Shown: piece after piece, positions 5,924 to 14,900 of the stretch
Layout: the number at the start of each line of letters is the position of its first letter
Position numbering within the stretch: position 1 is the first letter of the stretch
NCBI GenBank assembly: GCA_031549725.1
Contig: JAVBPH010000109.1
Span: 1-33,634 of the forward strand
Reading direction: 5' to 3'
Length of the DNA stretch: 33,634 nucleotides
Source of the DNA: UBA937 sp031549725
Lineage (GTDB): Bacteria; Spirochaetota; Spirochaetia; Treponematales; Breznakiellaceae
Translations under genes and position numbers: made by a program
The notes under the pieces: model-generated
Told to the model about the DNA's origin: nothing
The model's input: only the letters and a program-made list of their open reading frames with translations
Database searches by the model: none

Positions 5924-8782
5924 TTAATGAAAATCGCCCCAGCGCTGACCGGTTTCTACGTTAACCCGCAGGGGGACCGACAGGGGGAACGCATTTTCCA
6001 TTTCGGTCTTCACCATTTTTGCCACGCCGGCAGCTTCCGCTTTTGGACACTCAAGGATAAGCTCATCGTGAACCTGTAGAAGGAGCCGGGCCGGGACTTT
6101 GGTTTTTGCCAGGACCCCATCGAGTTTGAGCATGGCCGTTTTAACGATATCCGCTGCGGAACCCTGGATCGGGGTGTTTACCGCAATCCGTTCTGCCCCG
6201 GCCTTTTCAACCTTGTTCCTGGAATTGATGGTTGGGATGTACCGGCGGCGGCCTGCGATCGTACTGACAAAGCCCTGGGTTTCAGCTTTTTTGATCAGGC
6301 TTTCAATAAACTTGCTGAGCCCCGAATATGTGGCAAAGTAGGCATCGATAAAAGCCTTGGCATCGGTCCGGCTTATGCCTAGTTCATTGGACAGCCTGAA
6401 GGCGCTCATACCGTACATAACCCCGAAGTTGATGGTTTTGGCGATCCGGCGTTGCCGGGAATCCACATCTTTTTCGCTGATACCGAAGATAAGCGCCGCG
6501 GTCATCCGGTGAACGTCTTTTTCCTCTTTAAAGGCCTTTATCAAATTTGCATCCTGGGAGAGGTGCGCTAAAACGACCAGTTCAATCTGGCTGTAGTCCG
6601 CGGAGACCAGGACATGGCCTTTTTCCGCCACAAATGCCTGGCGGATCCTCCGGCCTTCCTCATCCCGGATGGGGATATTCTGGAGGTTCGGGTCCCGGCT
6701 GGAAAGACGACCCGTGGCGGTGCCGGTCTGAACAAAGTGGGTGTGAAGGCGTCCGTCCGGGCCGGTCATCTCCGCCAGGGTATCCACATAGGTTGATTTC
6801 AGTTTGGCCAGGGTACGGTTCCGCAGAATTAAAGCCGGTACGGGATCTTCCCGGGCAAGTTCCTCGAGAACCGCCACATCCGTGGAATAACCGGTTTTGG
6901 TTTTCTTGCCGGGTTTCAGTTTCCTTTCGGTAAACAGTACTTCCTGGAGCTGCTTTGTAGAAGCTAGGTTGAATTCATGACCCACCAGGTCCCAGGTATC
7001 CTGTTCTATCTTTTTCAGTTCCTTTCTCAGTTCAACCCCGTATTCCCGGAGTATCTGGGGTTCAATTTTTATGCCCGCCCCTTCCATTTCTGCCAGGACC
7101 GGCAGGAGGGGCATTTCCATAGTTTCAAAAAGCTTGAGGCTTTCCGAACGGATAAGCCTGGGTTCCAGGTAATATTTCATCCGCATGGTCAGGTCCGCAT
7201 CTTCGCAGGAATATTCGCAGGCCTTTTCAAGATCCACCGCATCGAAGGTACTGCCCTTGGGAACGATGGAATTATAGGGTATGGCATCGTAGTTGAAGAT
7301 GGCCCCGGTCAGGGAATCCAGGGAGTAGTTGTTCCGTTCGGGATCATCCACCCAGGCGGCTACCATGGTATCCCAGATTGAACATTTCCACCGGGGAATG
7401 CCCCAGCCCCGGGTGACCTTGTAATCGTACTTTGCGTTGTGGGCTACAATGCACATGTCCTTAAGCATCAGGAGGGGTTCCAGCAGGGATTTCACCGTTT
7501 CCGGCGGAACAAATTCCGATTTCCCTCCATGGACGGCGATGGGAACGTAATAGGCTTCTTTTGGTTTGAGGGACAGGGATATCCCCACGGGCCTGGCATT
7601 CCAGGCATCGAGCGAATCGGTTTCAAAATCCAGGGCCAGGAGTTTTTGGTTTTTTGCCCGTTCAAAAATGGTTTCCAACTCAGGAACGGTCAGGATAAGC
7701 TTGTATTTACCTTTGCCAAGCAGGGAAGAGTCCGGGGGAGTGGTATCCTTTGCGGGGACAGCCCCGGGGCTGTCCCCGGTTTGCGGGGAACTTCCCCCGG
7801 CGGCGGAAGCCTTTGGATCCAGGGCAAAAGCCGTCTGGCGGATACCTTCCCGGAGCAGTATGGAAGCTCCGGCGCTGCGGTTTAGGGTTTCTATGGATAA
7901 ATCATCAATATTTTTAACCGATAGGGGAACTTCACATTCCAGGGCAATAAGCTTTTTGGCAAAATAGGCGCTTTCTTTTCCCTCCGCGAGCTTTTTCCCT
8001 ACAGCCCCTTCGATTCCTGCAATGTTCTCATAAATACTGTCCAGGGAACCATACCGGGCCATCAGTTTAACCGCGGTTTTTTCACCAATTCCCTTAACAC
8101 CGGGAACATTGTCCGAGGTATCACCGATCATGGAAAGAAGATCCAGGACTTTATCCGGTCCCACTCCCCATTCGGCTTTTACTTCATCCGGTCCCACCAG
8201 CTCGTAGGGGAGACCCCGTTGGGGTACGGTTTTTCCGGTGATGGTACTGTCATCGGACTTGGAAGGTTTTAAAGGCCGGAGCTGGTAGGTTCCCTGGCCG
8301 ACCAGTTGGAGCAGGTCCTTGTCGGAAGAAAGGATATAACATTGACGGCCTTCCCTCTGGCAATGTTTTGCCAGGGTGGCGATAATATCATCCGCCTCGT
8401 ATCCGTCAAACTTGAGGGAGGGAATTCCCAGGGTTTTCAGCATTTCCTCCACCAGGGGGATCTGGGCGTGGAGGTCGTCCGGGGCTTTCAGGCGGTTCGC
8501 CTTGTATTCGGGGTATTCCTTGTGCCTGAAGGTAAGGGCTTTGGAATCAAAAACAGCCGCCAGGCAATGGGGCCGTTCGGGTTTAGGAAGGAGGCTGCCG
8601 TCTTTACCGGCAGCGGGGGCACCGTCATCGACTAAACTGACCAGGGTCCGGGCAAAACCGAAGAGGGCGGAAATATTATGCCCCTGGGCATTCCGCAGGG
8701 GCCTCGACATGAAAGCAAAATAGGATCTGTAAATTAAGCCGTAGGCATCGATTAAATAAAGGGGTGTTTTTTCGTTTTTCAT
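5924..8782 (-). CDS. polA: DNA polymerase I
   Basis: This 952-residue cytoplasmic enzyme is complete and fills and repairs DNA during replication and excision repair. Residues 1-310 are the 5'-3' flap nuclease, with the acidic SSDKDLLQLV motif and a helix-hairpin-helix DTSDNVPGVKGIGEKTA. Residues 360-560 are the 3'-5' proofreading domain, which keeps D385/E387 (DFETDS) and the YSCED motif with D528, so proofreading should be active. The polymerase domain has motif A DYSQIEL (D729), motif B RRIAKTINFGVMYG and motif C VHDE (D906). Motif A continues with Val736 where E. coli and Taq have Arg. A Pro/Ser-rich linker lies near 325-355. Its ATG overlaps the stop of the upstream FlgN-like gene as ATGA, so translation is probably coupled. 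Confidence 0.97.
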   Translation of the reverse strand: MKNEKTPLYLIDAYGLIYRSYFAFMSRPLRNAQGHNISALFGFARTLVSLVDDGAPAAGKDGSLLPKPERPHCLAAVFDSKALTFRHKEYPEYKANRLKAPDDLHAQIPLVEEMLKTLGIPSLKFDGYEADDIIATLAKHCQREGRQCYILSSDKDLLQLVGQGTYQLRPLKPSKSDDSTITGKTVPQRGLPYELVGPDEVKAEWGVGPDKVLDLLSMIGDTSDNVPGVKGIGEKTAVKLMARYGSLDSIYENIAGIEGAVGKKLAEGKESAYFAKKLIALECEVPLSVKNIDDLSIETLNRSAGASILLREGIRQTAFALDPKASAAGGSSPQTGDSPGAVPAKDTTPPDSSLLGKGKYKLILTVPELETIFERAKNQKLLALDFETDSLDAWNARPVGISLSLKPKEAYYVPIAVHGGKSEFVPPETVKSLLEPLLMLKDMCIVAHNAKYDYKVTRGWGIPRWKCSIWDTMVAAWVDDPERNNYSLDSLTGAIFNYDAIPYNSIVPKGSTFDAVDLEKACEYSCEDADLTMRMKYYLEPRLIRSESLKLFETMEMPLLPVLAEMEGAGIKIEPQILREYGVELRKELKKIEQDTWDLVGHEFNLASTKQLQEVLFTERKLKPGKKTKTGYSTDVAVLEELAREDPVPALILRNRTLAKLKSTYVDTLAEMTGPDGRLHTHFVQTGTATGRLSSRDPNLQNIPIRDEEGRRIRQAFVAEKGHVLVSADYSQIELVVLAHLSQDANLIKAFKEEKDVHRMTAALIFGISEKDVDSRQRRIAKTINFGVMYGMSAFRLSNELGISRTDAKAFIDAYFATYSGLSKFIESLIKKAETQGFVSTIAGRRRYIPTINSRNKVEKAGAERIAVNTPIQGSAADIVKTAMLKLDGVLAKTKVPARLLLQVHDELILECPKAEAAGVAKMVKTEMENAFPLSVPLRVNVETGQRWGDFH

Positions 8783-9270
8783 CCCTTTATATCTATCAGA
8801 GATGCGGAATCTTCGCCAGAGTAGGATGGCCGCTTCACGTAGGGATTGCCCTTAAGAAGTTTTATTTCACTTCTCAGCTCGGCCATCCTCTTGGACAGCA
8901 ATTCCTGGTTCCGTCTGGACCGGGTTACCGCTTCGGTTTTCAGCTCTTCCAGCGCAGCCTTCAGGCTGGGCACATCGGATTCCCTCTGGGGAAAACTCGC
9001 CTTGTACATATCTTCCAGGGGATCGATGACCTTCTGAATGGAAAAGATGTCGGATACGATTTTTTCTTCCAGCTCCACATGGGAGATCAGGTCCTCGGCA
9101 CTGCCGGTTTCAATGACATCTTTCTGTTTATCCAGGACAGTCAGGTATTCCCGGAACCGGTCCCTTTGCTGGGATAAAAGTTCCCTGAACCGTTTTAAAA
9201 CAGCCACCCGCCGGGCAACCTCTTCGGATGAAATTTCTTCCTGCACTTGTTGTTTTGCCAATGCAGCCAT
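8779..9270 (-). CDS. FlgN-like flagellar chaperone (putative)
   Basis: This 163-residue cytoplasmic protein is almost wholly alpha-helical coiled coil (EVARRVAVLKRFRELLSQQRDRFREYLTVLDKQKDVIE and later SRRNQELLSKRMAELRSEIKLLKG). The size, heptad pattern and position right after fliS fit FlgN-type chaperones, which bring hook-junction proteins to the flagellar export gate. Sequence identity to FlgN could not be confirmed by eye, so this is a contextual call. The start was placed at ATG 9270, five bases after AAGGAG, rather than two codons upstream. That binding site overlaps the fliS stop. Its own stop overlaps the polA start by four bases. Confidence 0.55.
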   Translation of the reverse strand: MAALAKQQVQEEISSEEVARRVAVLKRFRELLSQQRDRFREYLTVLDKQKDVIETGSAEDLISHVELEEKIVSDIFSIQKVIDPLEDMYKASFPQRESDVPSLKAALEELKTEAVTRSRRNQELLSKRMAELRSEIKLLKGNPYVKRPSYSGEDSASLIDIKG

Positions 9271-9279
9271 CAACACTCC

Positions 9280-9726
9280 TTATCCGGCTATATTAACGCC
9301 GCCGGAAGGACGCCCCACGGTTTCTGCTGAAGTTTTTGCAATAATTTCCCCCCAGGCTCCCCGGAGCTCATTCATGAGATTCCGGACCGTTTGTATCCGT
9401 TTTGGATCCTGGGCAATATTGGCTTCCAGAAGTTCCTGGTTGAACCATGTATACAGGGAAAAGAGATTTCTGGATATTTCCCCGCCCTGGTCGAAATCCA
9501 GGGAAACCATCAGTTCTGTAATAATTTCCTGGGTTTTAAGAACCGCTTTGCTGATCATCTCAATCCTGCTGGGGTCTTTTTTCCCCGCGGAATTCATCAT
9601 CAGCAGCTCAATGGCCCGGTCCAGCTGCTTGGCGGCTTCATCATAAAGCATGATAATTAATTGCCCCTGGCTGGCTGTTTTTATCCGGGTTTCCTTATAG
9701 GCGGATAATGCATTATTGTATGCCAA
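9280..9726 (-). CDS. fliS: Flagellar export chaperone FliS
   Basis: FliS binds the C-terminal region of flagellin in the cytoplasm, stops premature polymerisation and delivers it to the export apparatus. The protein shows the family signature AYNNALSAYKETRIKTASQGQLIIMLYDEAAKQLDRAIELL at its N-terminus and then a helical bundle including SLDFDQGGEISRNLFSLYTWFNQELLEANI, close to the family's usual length. I place the start at TTG 9726. GGAGGGG lies six bases before it, and the resulting M-AYNNA start matches family N-termini. An upstream ATG at 9741 in frame is possible, but it overlaps that binding site. fliS is first in a fliS, FlgN-like, polA operon driven by a sigma-28-like promoter. Confidence 0.93.
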   Translation of the reverse strand: MAYNNALSAYKETRIKTASQGQLIIMLYDEAAKQLDRAIELLMMNSAGKKDPSRIEMISKAVLKTQEIITELMVSLDFDQGGEISRNLFSLYTWFNQELLEANIAQDPKRIQTVRNLMNELRGAWGEIIAKTSAETVGRPSGGVNIAG

Positions 9727-9787
9727 AATTTTCCCCTCCATGACGCCCTATGGATATGGTATTTTTAGGCGTTCGCGTTCTTTAAGA

Positions 9788-9813
9788 CTATCGGCAATTG
9801 AATTTTAAGCTTA
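9788..9813 (-). promoter_or_regulatory. Sigma-28 (FliA)-type flagellar promoter
   Basis: On the minus strand TAAG, 14 bases, then GCCGATAG matches the sigma-28 consensus (TAAA-N14/15-GCCGATAA) with one change in each box. It lies about 50-60 bases before fliS in the right orientation. The match is seen directly; activity is inferred. Confidence 0.7.
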
Positions 9814-9861
9814 AGTCTTTTTTCCAAAAAAAGCTATAAATACGGAAGGTATAAATGTTTG

Positions 9862-9889
9862 AAAATAATTATATCGATATAATTATTTT
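9862..9889. repeat. Perfect 28-bp AT-rich palindrome
   Basis: The half-site AAAATAATTATATC is followed at once by its exact complement, with no loop. It could extrude as a cruciform, serve as a dimeric-protein binding site, or mark an old mobile-element end. It lies upstream of the flagellar promoter. Confidence 0.7.
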
Positions 9890-9962
9890 TATATAAGAAG
9901 AACCCGGTGGTTGAGGTGGTCACTATGGCCCTGGAAATGCAGCCGTAAATTTCTCTCCCCTG

Positions 9963-10084
9963 TACTTACCTATGTCCTGATTGGTCAACCGTGTCTCCTG
10001 AACTTATTTACTTACCTATGTCTTGATTGGTCACTGTGTCCGCAAGGGACCCGTACCGTACCCGAAACGTACCCGTACCGTACC
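9963..10084 (+). repeat. Two families of short direct repeats
   Basis: A 25-base unit beginning TACTTACCTATGTC and ending TGATTGGTCA occurs at 9963-9987 and 10009-10033 with one mismatch, 46 bases apart. Just after it, ACCCGTACCGTACC occurs exactly at 10049-10062 and 10071-10084. No gene is recognised here. These may be iteron-like sites, slippage repeats or mobile-element debris. Confidence 0.65.
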
Positions 10085-10164
10085 ACTACCCCGTAAACGG
10101 GGAGGAAAAGACTTTTCCGGATGGTTTGACTGCGGTTTTAATAATAGCCGTTATACTGTCTGAT

Positions 10165-10341
10165 ATGAAAAGACGGGATAGACTGTATTACATTTCCCGG
10201 CAGGGGCTATCATGGTTTTATTCCCTTATTAAGACGGCTGAACAGAACAGGCTTACTTCTTTGGAGTATATAATCTGTCTTTTCAAACTTCCTAAGCTTG
10301 TCCGGTGGAAATATTTTGGAAAAGATATTACAAAGGGATAG
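10165..10341 (+). pseudogene. C-terminal remnant of an IS66-type transposase
   Basis: The last 59 codons read MKRRDRLYYISRQGLSWFYSLIKTAEQNRLTSLEYIICLFKLPKL followed by a short basic tail. The segment FYSLIKTAEQNRL..EYIICLFKLP resembles the conserved C-terminus of IS66-family transposases (IYSLVETAKANGL..YLxxLFxxLP). The catalytic core and all upstream parts are missing, so it cannot act. The open frame extends upstream to 10027 through direct-repeat DNA that is not transposase-like. The match is from memory of the family and is moderate. Confidence 0.45.
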
Positions 10342-10398
10342 TATTAAGGGGAAAAATGTCGTTGTATTTATTCAAAAATGAGATACGAAATTTCTTTT

Positions 10399-11697
10399 TT
10401 ATATAAACCCAACGGGTACATAGGAATTGTTTGCATCTATCGGGAGGAACTGGGGGATCTGGCAAACCAGGGCACCGTTACCAAGAACAGGAGTGAATGG
10501 TGCGGAATCGGATTCCGGTACTTTTACCGCTTTTCCAAGGACCGAAAAACTTTTTATCATTGACCGGTCGGGGGTTGCGGTTTTCTTTATTTCCACCGGA
10601 TACAGTTTTCCATCCTGGTGAATCAGAAGGTCGATTTCCCGTTTGTCCTTGTCACGGTAATAATACAGCGGCGGCTCAAGCCCTGCGTTGAGAAAGCTTT
10701 TGTATACTTCGGAAATGACCCAGGTTTCATAGAAGGCCCCCGCCGCAGGTCCCGCCTCAAGGGTATCCGGAGCCTTCCACTTCAAAAGCCAGGCACAGAG
10801 CCCGGTATCAAGAAAATAGAGCTTTGGGGCTTTGATAATCCGCTTGAGCGTATTGGATGACCAGGGTTGCAGCAGCGTAACAATTCCTGTTGAAATAAGA
10901 ATGGAAATCCACTGCTTGGCAGTGGGAGCGGAAATACCCGCCTCCCGGGCGAGGTCATCATACACCACCATGGTGGCAGTATGGGCGGCCGCTATTTGAA
11001 GGAAGGTATGAAACTGGAGTTCATTCGCAGCTTTGGTAACGTCACGGATATCCCGTTCAAGATAGGTCTGGATATAGGCCGAAAAGTAGTTTTCCGGATC
11101 AAGGCCGGGGTTGCCCGCCAGGACAGGCATTCCTCCCCGGAGTATACCTGAAAAGGTTTCATTCACCGGCATGAAAGGCGCAGTTTTACTTCTGCGGCGG
11201 AGCTCATCACTTTCAGGAATAAAAGGGCCGAATCCGGTCTGCCGTATTTCATTATTGGAGAGGGACTGAAGCCGGACGATACCTATCCTGCCTGCCAGTG
11301 ATTCAGAAACGCCCTTCATCATTTGGAACATTTGGGATCCGGTGAGCCAATATTTTCCATTTATCTGCAACGCTTCTTTCTCACCCTGGACAACGGCAAA
11401 ACGGTCTTTATCAACAATCATTTTTATGTAGGTAAGCAAACCCGGCGCGTACTGGATTTCATCAACCAGGAGAGGACCATCAAAACGCTGGAAAAAGAGT
11501 GCCGGGTCGTTGACCGCAAGCTCCCGGATATTGGGATCATCCAGGCTCACATAGGTCCGCTTATGAACCGGATCATTTTCGGATAATTTTTGTAAAAGGG
11601 TGGTTTTTCCTGTCTGCCTGGGCCCGGTAAGAAGAACCACGGGGAATTGGCGGCTCAACTTACGTATGGTATCGGATATCCGGCGTTCTATATACAT
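10399..11697 (-). CDS. AAA (AAA_14) ATPase with DUF4143 domain
   Basis: This protein of 432 residues has the common prokaryotic AAA_14 plus DUF4143 architecture. The N-terminal part carries Walker A GPRQTGKTTLLQKL and Walker B LLVDEIQYAP. A winged-helix-like segment in the middle (YDDLAREAGISAPTAKQWISILISTGIVTLLQPW) precedes the C-terminal DUF4143 region, with YYRDKDKREIDLLIHQDGKLYPVEIKK resembling a PD-(D/E)XK nuclease-like fold. The biological role of the family is unclear; it is often multicopy and horizontally transferred. The start is set at ATG 11697, which has GGGAG eight bases upstream; ATG 11712 lacks a site. The gene stands alone and is preceded by a long dyad. Confidence 0.88.
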   Translation of the reverse strand: MYIERRISDTIRKLSRQFPVVLLTGPRQTGKTTLLQKLSENDPVHKRTYVSLDDPNIRELAVNDPALFFQRFDGPLLVDEIQYAPGLLTYIKMIVDKDRFAVVQGEKEALQINGKYWLTGSQMFQMMKGVSESLAGRIGIVRLQSLSNNEIRQTGFGPFIPESDELRRRSKTAPFMPVNETFSGILRGGMPVLAGNPGLDPENYFSAYIQTYLERDIRDVTKAANELQFHTFLQIAAAHTATMVVYDDLAREAGISAPTAKQWISILISTGIVTLLQPWSSNTLKRIIKAPKLYFLDTGLCAWLLKWKAPDTLEAGPAAGAFYETWVISEVYKSFLNAGLEPPLYYYRDKDKREIDLLIHQDGKLYPVEIKKTATPDRSMIKSFSVLGKAVKVPESDSAPFTPVLGNGALVCQIPQFLPIDANNSYVPVGFI

Positions 11698-11706
11698 GAC
11701 GATTTC

Positions 11707-11765
11707 TCCCATAATAATCCGACTATTCTAAAGTTATATTTTAGTATAGTCGGATTATTATGGGA
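11707..11765. promoter_or_regulatory. 59-bp dyad overlapping the ATPase start region
   Basis: Perfect 20-base arms, TCCCATAATAATCCGACTAT at 11707-11726 and its complement at 11746-11765, enclose further CTAAA/TTTAG pairing. The left arm contains the GGGA of the ATPase ribosome binding site and the alternative ATG. As RNA it could hide the binding site; as DNA it could be an operator or an element end. Confidence 0.7.
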
Positions 11766-11985
11766 TAGCAAGTAAATTTTATTTGATAAGTGATCTGGCA
11801 GAATAAGTAATTTTATCGGTTATAATCATAAAAACTATTTAATTCCGCATTGTTATGCGGTTTCATATATTAATATGAAAATAACGGGAACCGCAGAAAA
11901 TAAATGGTGAATTTGACGATTGCCTCGAAATCATCCGAAGGTCTCTTCGGGACCCCCAACGACCGGGAGTTTCCAAGAGCCCTGC
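11766..11985. other. Intergenic region with one hairpin
   Basis: No gene is seen. A CCGAAG-GTCT-CTTCGG hairpin at 11935-11950 lies about 36 bases past the stop of the large surface-protein gene. It might end that transcript, though no T-run follows on the minus strand. Confidence 0.4.
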
Positions 11986-14900
11986 TTACTTAACAACCAT
12001 TACCTTTCTTATTTCATCTATGTCCGGGGCTACTATACGGATAAAGTACATGCCCCGAGCTACAACCCGGCCGCCCCGGTTTTTTCCATCCCAGGATTCG
12101 ACGTGTTCCCCGGCGGGACGGCTGTCCCGGTACAGGACCTGTACCAGGGTACCGTCCATGGTAAATACCTGGACGGTCACCTGGCCGCTCTTGGTCAGGG
12201 TATAATTGAGGTAGGTTTTTTCTCCCTTGGTGGGGTTGATTACGTTGTTCAGGATGGTGGCCCCGCCGCGCTGGAGGGTCATTTCCTTTACGGAGAATGT
12301 AAAGGGTTTGATCCTGCGGTACCAGTCGGAAGGCACTGAAGCACCGGCAGCTATATCCAGGCGGCCCGCCAGCAGGTCAGCCGAACCCAGGGTGGTAAAA
12401 TAGAAATCCACCACATCGTTGTTGCCATAGTCGTTTTCACTTATGGTATACGAAGCTCTTCCTGATGAAGGTATACCTGCATATTGCTTAGTTTTTGCTG
12501 CAGGATAAAACTCAGGAACTAAACCGGATTTGTAGGTCAGCCATAATCCCGGAGAACCATTGGCACTGGTCCCCTTATAGGAAGAGGGTACGCTGATACC
12601 TGCGATTAAATCCAGGGAGGTGGTACTGAAATTGGGATTAACCAATACATCCAGGGTAATGTCCGTATCCCGTAATGTACCGGATCCATCAAATTTGGTT
12701 ACAACCACCCTGTCTCTATCCTGATCTATTGATTTAAACGGTTCTATAAACGCCATTTTATCCATGGCGGTAACCGGCCAGGCAAAATATTGAATCGAGG
12801 AGCCATCAGGCGGGATGGATATAAGAACATCCGTAATCCGGGAGGTATTACTATTCAGCAGCTCAGCAGGATTATTATCATATAAATCATACACCGAATA
12901 TGACTCATCATGGGGATACAAGGGGATAGGGTATTGCTGAATAAGTGTATCCGGAAAAGAATTCTTTTGATCTGTTACAGAAGTGATGATGGTATAGGTT
13001 TTTGCAGCTGCCATATCTGCAATGGATACTTCACTGTTAGAATTGAATTCAACAAGACATTCGGAGAAATAAGTCCCATCTCCGGGCGGCGGGGTGATTT
13101 TTTCTCCATAAAAAACGGTTGTTCCATCATACTTGACCTCAGAAGCTGGAAAAGCTGATACCGGCTCAGAAAACTGGATATACAGCTGCTGCCTGGCACC
13201 TGCACTTTTGGGCAGCATGAGAGAATAATTAATGACAGGCCAGGTGGTGTTGACCGTATGCATATCGGGTTCTACCGTATCGAAATATTCCGTCCTGGTT
13301 TCTGCATCAATGATACTGTAATTATCCACCAGCCTCCAGGTGAGTGTGTTACCGCCATCAACATAGGGTTTTTCTTCGAGATAGATATAGAACATATTAT
13401 TATAGCCGGAAACCTCATCATATCCCGTTACTTTATACCCAACTACCTCAATTTTAAAACCCGAATCAAAACTACCGGTAAACGGGACGGAAGTCTGGAC
13501 TCTAATCCGGTCTATCCTTCCATTATGGTTTTCATCTTCGGTAAAGCTGTACACAAAACTGGCTGTTTTGGTCCAGCCGACACAGTAATGCGCCTGTGAA
13601 AGAGGTTGTGAATAGGGGGTGGCATCGACATTGGTAAAAATTGAATCCGGGAGAAGGATCGCCTGATCCGCCCAGGAATAATTGACGGTCACATTCTCCA
13701 AATCCACTGACGCACCGGGTCCGATAGTAATGTTCCAGAAGAAAAATCTGTCTTCTGATCCTGGGGGTGTACCAGGTACATCGTTGCCACCCAATGGGGC
13801 AGCTGTGTCATGGCGGTAATCCGTATCCAGCATTTTGGTTAAAAGGGTACTGGATGAGGAACTTTCCGATATAACCTTAAATTCATTGTGGAATATGTGT
13901 TGTACATCTTTAGTGCTTTTGTCGTTATTTCTCGCAAATTTTATGGTTACCCTGGAAGCAGTTTCACAAACAAAATTCCACCATTGGGTTGAACCCTGAA
14001 TGCAGATGGCAGACCCAGGTGAAGGATTAAATCTTACAGTTCCCTCCCGGTATACAAATGCACTGGTACTATACTGTGACCAACTTTCGCCTAGGGTTAT
14101 ACCCCAATTATTGATAGAAACATCAAGGCTGCCGCCCAGAATGGAAATATCGTTTTTTACGGAAAGTGCTGCTCCAAGGATTATGATACCGCTTTCGACA
14201 GTAAGGCTGCCTATAGCTGTAGATGCGTTCGCATCTACAGTAAATGTCCCGTTTCCGGTCATAACAAAATCAACTGTATCCAATGCATTTGTGGTAGTAC
14301 CATTATCGATTGTTACGCCTTGAGAGGAACTGATTGTTTTGGTCCTTTGTGTATCTGTTGTATCAATGGTGATGGTAAAACCGGAATCTGTTTTAAAACC
14401 AGGGCAAATGAGCAATGCATCTTGGGCAGCTGCAGCATCCCCTAAAGTGAGGTCCCCGGTTTTACCGTAAAAACCTATAATAGGGGAATAACTCCCGGTA
14501 CTGGAATCAATGAGCCACCCAAGACTCCCTAAATCAAGGCTTCCCTGAATAATTTTAAGGTTTCCTGTGGTTTGGGTGACGCTGTATCCATCTACAGTAA
14601 CCTTATTGCTAACGGGAGGATTATTTTTGGTATCGGTTTTATTGATTATAATGTCTCCGTCATAGACATTTTTTCCCGGATTGAAGATTTGATCCCTGGC
14701 AGCCCCCTTAAATATCAGCCGGTTTTCATTTTGGGTGATTGAACCTGACAGAAAGACCGCATCCCCATAGAATTCAATATCCGAGGTTTTTGTGCTATTA
14801 CCAATAAGTGTTCCAGAAGTATCAGTTTTATAGTCCCCTATAAAGCTAATGGCAAGATTTCCTGTGTCACCAGGGCCGGCATAAATTGTCCCGCCGTTGA

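Noticed and set aside
6547..8723. Several plus-strand open frames opposite polA
   Set aside because: polA is complete with every catalytic motif. The opposite frames have unnatural composition and no start sites.
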